DNA of 64,000 nt from Parietaria judaica (taxonomy: Eukaryota; Streptophyta; Magnoliopsida; Rosales; Urticaceae), in NCBI GenBank assembly GCA_954871525.1, contig OX940872.1, positions 5,913,180 to 5,977,179 of the forward strand, written 5' to 3'. The translations under genes were made by a program, and so were the position numbers. The notes under the pieces were generated by a model. That model did no database searches, was not told the origin of the DNA, and saw nothing but the letters and a program-made list of their open reading frames with translations. Shown here in pieces: positions 58,891 to 64,000 of this stretch. The first letter of the stretch is position 1. Each line of letters starts with the position of its first letter.

Positions 58891-60295
58891 GACCCTAAAC
58901 TCAGAAGTCGGGTCATCTTTTAATCCGAATGCAATGTTAAATCCGCATTTTTGGGTTTTCTTACCGCCCTAGTATATAAGAGTTATATATACTTTTTTCA
59001 TGTTATTAATTTGATAACCTTCCAATATGTTTAAGCTCAAACGTAGCTAGAGATGTACGTGGCGCTTGGATTCCCTAGTTTATCGGGCAGGGTACAGAAT
59101 TGACTATATGGTACGTACTATTGAATATTTATTATAATTTTTCAGAACTAATATATATCCATGTATGTCATATATCCCATGGTATGTTCTTATGATTATT
59201 ACTTCAAGCCAACGCTAGCTAGGTCTAATTTAATATGTAATGTGTTCGCTGCATCAACTTATCATTCATAAATTGAATTTCTATTGAGCATATACTACAA
59301 TCAATATTAGTAACCCTATTAGATTGAATGTAGGTATTTTTTCTTTCTTACATTTTCAACTCCAATTACTGTAATCAATTATTTTTATTATGTAATTTAT
59401 GATGTTTCTTGATCTTAAGTGTTAGTTCTATGTGTTGTTCAACTTCTGATTCTTGCTACCTTATGAGAATTACTCATCTCATTCCAAGTGTTGCTGAGAA
59501 AGATAGGGTTTCGAGTAATAAATATGTGTAGAAAATGTATAATTATGAAATTATTATTCATAACCAACTTCTGAATGATAAAATAAAAGTAATTTATATA
59601 ACCCACTTGATGTTTGATTATTTAATCAATGTGGTCCATATAAAAATTATTGTTAATAACTTAGTTTTAAAATTCAATTATAGATGTATGTTGATTGTCC
59701 TTTGATTCTTTAATTAATCGAGAAACTAAAGCATAGACAATTACATATATATATATACATTTAGAATATATATATATATATATATCAATTTACCATCTAA
59801 ATATATAGATGAAGAAAAAAAAAAAGTGGAGTCCAAATGGGAACATGATTTCCAGCATTTATACCCACAAAAAGTGCCTAGTGGAGCCACCATGTATCCA
59901 TGGATTATTGGTTGGAAGGCACACACTTTAATCATATTTCATTTTATCTTTTTATTTTTAATTTTTATATTTTGATTGCCACAATTCCGTGATAAACTTA
60001 TTTTTTGGTTGGCACAATAAAAAAGAAAAAGAAAATTATATTACTGAGTGTATTCTGTGATATATACCTATTTCACCATAATTTTATTCTCTAGAAATGG
60101 AGAAATCTGAGGAACAGTACAGGATTATCATTGTTAAACTGACTTAGGTATTTTTTGCTTCCAATAAAAGAGTACGTTGTGCTTTCAAAGCATTCAATGG
60201 ACCATGCTATACATAGACATACATATATATAAATTATCGTGAAATAAATATATATCACAAAAGCCACCATAAGAAATGGAGTCTAGTTTTTACTA
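58891..60295. other. intergenic sequence
   Basis: AT-rich, with (AT)n near 59740-59785. The frame at 59741-59935 (-) has no family signal. No gene is seen. Confidence 0.5.
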
Positions 60296-62055
60296 TTTTT
60301 TGTTAATAGCGGCAAAAGTAATCAAAGTTAGGCCAAGTGTGTTAATAAGTGGCCAAAGCGATTTAATATCGGCATAAGTATCTAAAATTTATCAAACCGT
60401 AGAAAGTAAAAATTTCATCCATTTCATGCCAACGCCGTTTGCCACATCATTTCCATGAGTGTTGCGCTTTGGTCACTTATTTGCACACTTGGTCTAACTT
60501 TTGCCGCTATTATCCCTTAATTTTTTTTACATTCTAAAGTATTTTTTAGGTTTATCTTGATATTTTTGTTAATTATTTGACTAAAATATGATTTCCGGAA
60601 GAACTAATTTCGTTTTATAAATTTAGAACACTTAAAATCACTCTTAATTGTGAAATCATTAAAATGTGCTATCGGTTTCACGTGTAATTTATGATCATAG
60701 GATTTAACATAAAACCTCTACATATGTAATTGTTAGGGACCATTTTTTTTATTTTTTTTTTAGGAAATACCCATTTCGCCACAATTTTTTTTAAAAAAAT
60801 TACTCATTATGTTTATAATGTACCAAAATGGGCAGTGTCTTAAAAAGTTTACAAAATGAGAATTTTGTTGATAGTGTTGGCATACCATTGTTAGTTAAAG
60901 TCGGGACTAAAATCGAGGCTTTGTAATTTATTTTATTGAGATTAATGTAATGAAATTTTACAGTACGAAATAGCTTTTTGTGTATAATGTTAAGGGTTTG
61001 TGGTTAATAGTTTGGCACACCCAATACCACAGTTTCAGAAAAAATAGCAGTAGCGACAATAATTTGATATGGTTTTTGAGATTAGTGAAAGTGGCTTCCT
61101 GTTCCGTATGGTGGCTTTCTTTTTATGTTTTCTGTTTTGCCCCTAAATCATGATCTGGTAATTCGTACGGGGCCGAGAACCTCAAAAATCTCTCGGTACT
61201 GACTATCCCGTGCCTTCGTGAACCAAACAGAGCTTAAGTCTTCCAAGCATGGAGAGGCTAAACTAATCACTAGTAACCCTTACATGTTGCGAAAAGTTAA
61301 CAAAAATGATATAATTTTTATATCCGTAAGTTATGTGTGGTAATTTCAAATGACTAAGTCCGTAAAAGCACGGAACAATAAAATTTCCTTAAATTACTAA
61401 TCTTATAAAATAATATTACAAAGTCTCGATTTTAGTCTCGGCTCTTACTAACAATGTTAGGCCAACAATATTAACGAAATTCTTATTTTATACAAACTAA
61501 ATTACCCATCATAGTACATTTTAATACACACAATGAGTAATAAAAAAAAAAAACAACTTATGGCTGGATGAGTAATTCGTACAATTTCCTTAGAAAAAAA
61601 CTTATGGTCCCTAACAATTAAATATATAAAGATTTTATGTCAAATCCTGTGATCATAAATTACATGTGAAACCGATAGCACATTTTAATGTTTTTAGAAT
61701 TGAGAGTGATTTTCATCGTTCTAAAATTAAAAAACGGAATCAGTTCTTCCGAAAATTAGATTTTAGTCAAATCTTAACCAAAAAATATCTTGATAAACCC
61801 TAAAAAATACTTTGGAACGTAAAAAATTTAAGGGGTACGTAATAGCGGCAAAAGTGGTCAAAGTTAGTCCTACTGTGCAAATAAGTGGCCAAAGCTTAGC
61901 GCTCATGGAAATGACGTGGCAAACGGCGTCGGCATGATATGGATGGAATTTGTACTGTCCACTGTTTGGTAAAATTTTGATACTTATGTCGATATTAAAT
62001 CGCTTTGGCCACTTATATGCACATTTAGCTTAACTTTTGCTACTTTTGCCGATAT
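60296..62055. mobile_element. nested foldback element, about 1.76 kb
   Basis: The whole region is a large inverted repeat with arms of about 680 bp (60296-60975 and 61370-62055) around a roughly 400-bp centre. The outermost 215 bp of each arm (60307-60523 and 61840-62052) is itself a foldback: 'aatagcggcaaaagtaatca' pairs with 'taacttttgccgctatta'. Inner arm landmarks with inverted partners are 'ttttttaggtttatcttgat', 'tgtgctatcggtttcac', 'gttagggaccat' and 'agtcgggactaaaatcgagg'. There is no transposase frame. It may be two inverted copies of one MITE that now move or formed as one unit. Confidence 0.75.
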
Positions 62056-63606
62056 TTTCCCTTTTTTTTATCATAACAATAATATTAGAAATTGAAAAAT
62101 GCTACAGTTAATCATAGAATTGAATATGGTTACAGAGGAAAATCGTATAACACTGAGACGCTGCAACACAGTTATAAATGATCAGGTATTGAAAAGTGTG
62201 TAGACTTTTTTTTGCCGAAATATTAAATTTAGGTATAGAGAGAGACAATCAAGAATTTGTATTGTACAGGGAAGAACTTTTTCCCCATTAATATTTAATT
62301 CATCTCTTGATTAGTTCTTAATGCTTGTATAAGACTTCTAAACCATTAACCAATAGTATTATACACCAATTAAATCATAAGTTGTCATTTTTCAATAATA
62401 TGTGGCCCTATAACCCCATATTATTGTATATTACTACTCACTCATTGTCTAGTTGGTTAGTCATAAACCCTGCACATCATGGGCATGAAAGTGACAATTA
62501 AATATTAAGTAATGATTGTGAAAATATTATGAATAATTTTGCACCTTGGTTAACTTTATTTGTCATTTTTCTTCACAATATTGTCATATATGTACGTAAA
62601 TTAATTCACCAACAAGATGAAAAGTAGAAGATTGAGATGGAACGGAGCAGCAATAACTGACTTCATAACTCTCATAGCGCATAGAGGTTGGCAAAAATAA
62701 AAACATTCAATATTGATTTTTTTTTTATTTCTACCAACTTATATATTGTAGATAATACGGTATCTTGCATATATTTCATACAGCTTCCACGCACTGTTCA
62801 AGGAAAAAGTGCTGCAGGAAAGTAATTCTCTCTCACACACACGAAGACGCGGATTGTGTGAGAGAGAAATACCCCGAATCGTTATTATACGATCTGTTTT
62901 GTTTCGGGAATTTAACGTGGATTATTTGTTATAGACTTTGTACTAAAAAATTCTCTTGAAATATGAGGCATAAACTTATAAATCACCATGCACCAACAAT
63001 CAATGTGGAAAACTTATCATATGATCTTGATCTTCTGCTCGTGCTCGCTTTAGCTCATAGGCTTTAGGTTGTCAAAAATATCTTGCCTAATATATAATGC
63101 CCTAACGTCCTCTCGATGACCATATCAATTTCCAGTTGAGTCAAAATTTATCATAATCATACTATTTAGATTAGATGCATCACTTTACAAATTATATATC
63201 TTAGTATATGAGATTGCACAGCCTATCATGTCTTGTCTTCATGGCTAAAAGAGTATGCGTTGTTGCAGAATATATATACTAATATATGGCTAGACTTTTA
63301 AATTCATTAAAAAAATCTCAAGTAAAGAATACTCAACGCGTTTCATGAATCTGGATAATTGCAACAAAAGTATCTATATATTATAGAAAATCTTACTTAT
63401 ATTTCCATTCTTGTTTTTACGGCGGCAAAGATATACAATGAACAAAAAGTTTTCTGCCTTAAGTTTCCAGTTTAATTCTGTTAATGTTATTTGGTCGAGT
63501 GATATTTGGCATATTTTTAATGGTCCACATCTATGTAGGTCTCACATCTCTCTCTATCTATCTCTCTATCTCCAAGGTTCAAAAAATAACAATAATATAT
63601 TGACGG
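62056..63606. other. intergenic sequence
   Basis: AT-rich. The small frame 62765-62959 (+) and others show no family signals. No RNA gene is seen. Confidence 0.5.
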
Positions 63607-64000
63607 TGTTGGTTCCCAATGATAAGATTTGCAGCCAAAAGAACAACGAAGAACATCAAAATAAAGAAATTTGGGAGAACGTTTTCTCCGATTGATAATC
63701 GAAGGAAAAATAACAATAATGGAGTTACAAAAAATAAACACTAGCACAAGTATTTATAGGAGACCAGAAAATGAAACACTAGCTAAACTTCCTAAACTAA
63801 ACTCAATCAAATCTTCTATATTTACATGCGAATCCTAACAGAATTAGGAAACCAAATCAAATCAAATCTCCAAACTTGCTCCTCATGTTTGGCGCCTTCT
63901 AAAATGGGTCCTACTGACTTCTGGTCGTATGTCCCTAGCAGAGCTGCTAGGGTCCATTTCTGCCCGGGGCATTCCTGGTAGGGAGCCACTTCTGCCCGGG
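63607..64000 (-). mobile_element. LTR edge of a retroelement, runs off the window
   Basis: On the minus strand the sequence ends ATTGGGAACCAACA at 63607, a typical copia LTR end, and has a TATA box TATAAATA at 63758-63751. The far part has CCCTAGCAG / CTGCTAGGG, a 9-bp perfect stem (63933-63952), and a repeated 'tctgcccggg'. The rest of the element lies outside the window. A related fragment is at 57753. Confidence 0.5.

Noticed and set aside
1..64000. CRISPR arrays, tRNA genes, bacterial operons or plastid DNA
   Set aside because: No regular spaced repeats, no cloverleaf with a complete set of tRNA arms, and spliced nuclear genes throughout.

Overview
The window is nuclear DNA from a flowering plant, most likely a eudicot. 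It is AT-rich and gene-poor. The genes have short introns and are plant-specific: an ENT8-like transporter, a plant-type nuclear-basket nucleoporin and a YABBY factor. Retroelement primer sites, MITEs and a Helitron are also of plant type. I cannot name the species.

I can support four host genes, all with exon models whose reading phases close exactly. They are a TPR-domain protein (+, 5013-6274, 3 exons), an ENT8-like equilibrative nucleoside transporter (-, 15087-17631, 2 exons), a NUP1/NUP136-NUP82 family nuclear-pore protein (+, 30888-35427, 8 exons) and a YAB5-like YABBY transcription factor (-, 46867-51210, 7 exons). A fifth long reading frame (+, 29015-30313) is an N-terminally truncated hAT transposase. 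The host genes do not form an operon or pathway. From memory, the TPR and nucleoporin genes are direct neighbours in Arabidopsis (At5g20190/At5g20200), so their pairing here may be ancestral order opened up by insertions.

Layout. 1-5 kb: repeats, a degraded gypsy-type end and a GC-richer patch with three G-boxes. 5-6.3 kb: TPR gene. 7.1-13.9 kb: Athila-like LTR retrotransposon on the minus strand, with tRNA-Asp primer site, polypurine tract and collapsed gag-pol. 15-17.7 kb: ENT8 gene with a hAT-type MITE in its intron. 19.2-21 kb: LTR-like repeat with a GC-rich minisatellite. 21.2-24.1 kb: complete non-autonomous Helitron. 24.2-27.5 kb: two MITE-like elements. 29-30.3 kb: hAT transposase remnant. 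30.9-35.4 kb: nucleoporin. 36-43.4 kb: MITEs, foldback elements and LTR-like repeats. 46.8-51.2 kb: YABBY gene. 51.5-64 kb: a long AT-rich stretch without recognisable host genes, holding a 5S-like (Cassandra/TRIM-like) pair, a 1.76-kb nested inverted repeat and the edge of another LTR element.

I found no novel multi-gene system. The most useful observations are the perfect 32-bp palindrome just after the YABBY stop codon, the nested inverted repeat at 60.3-62.1 kb, the 5S-like duplicated unit at 58.1-58.9 kb, the collapsed gag-pol frame, and the probable ancestral TPR-nucleoporin neighbourhood. All comparisons were made by eye; no search was run.
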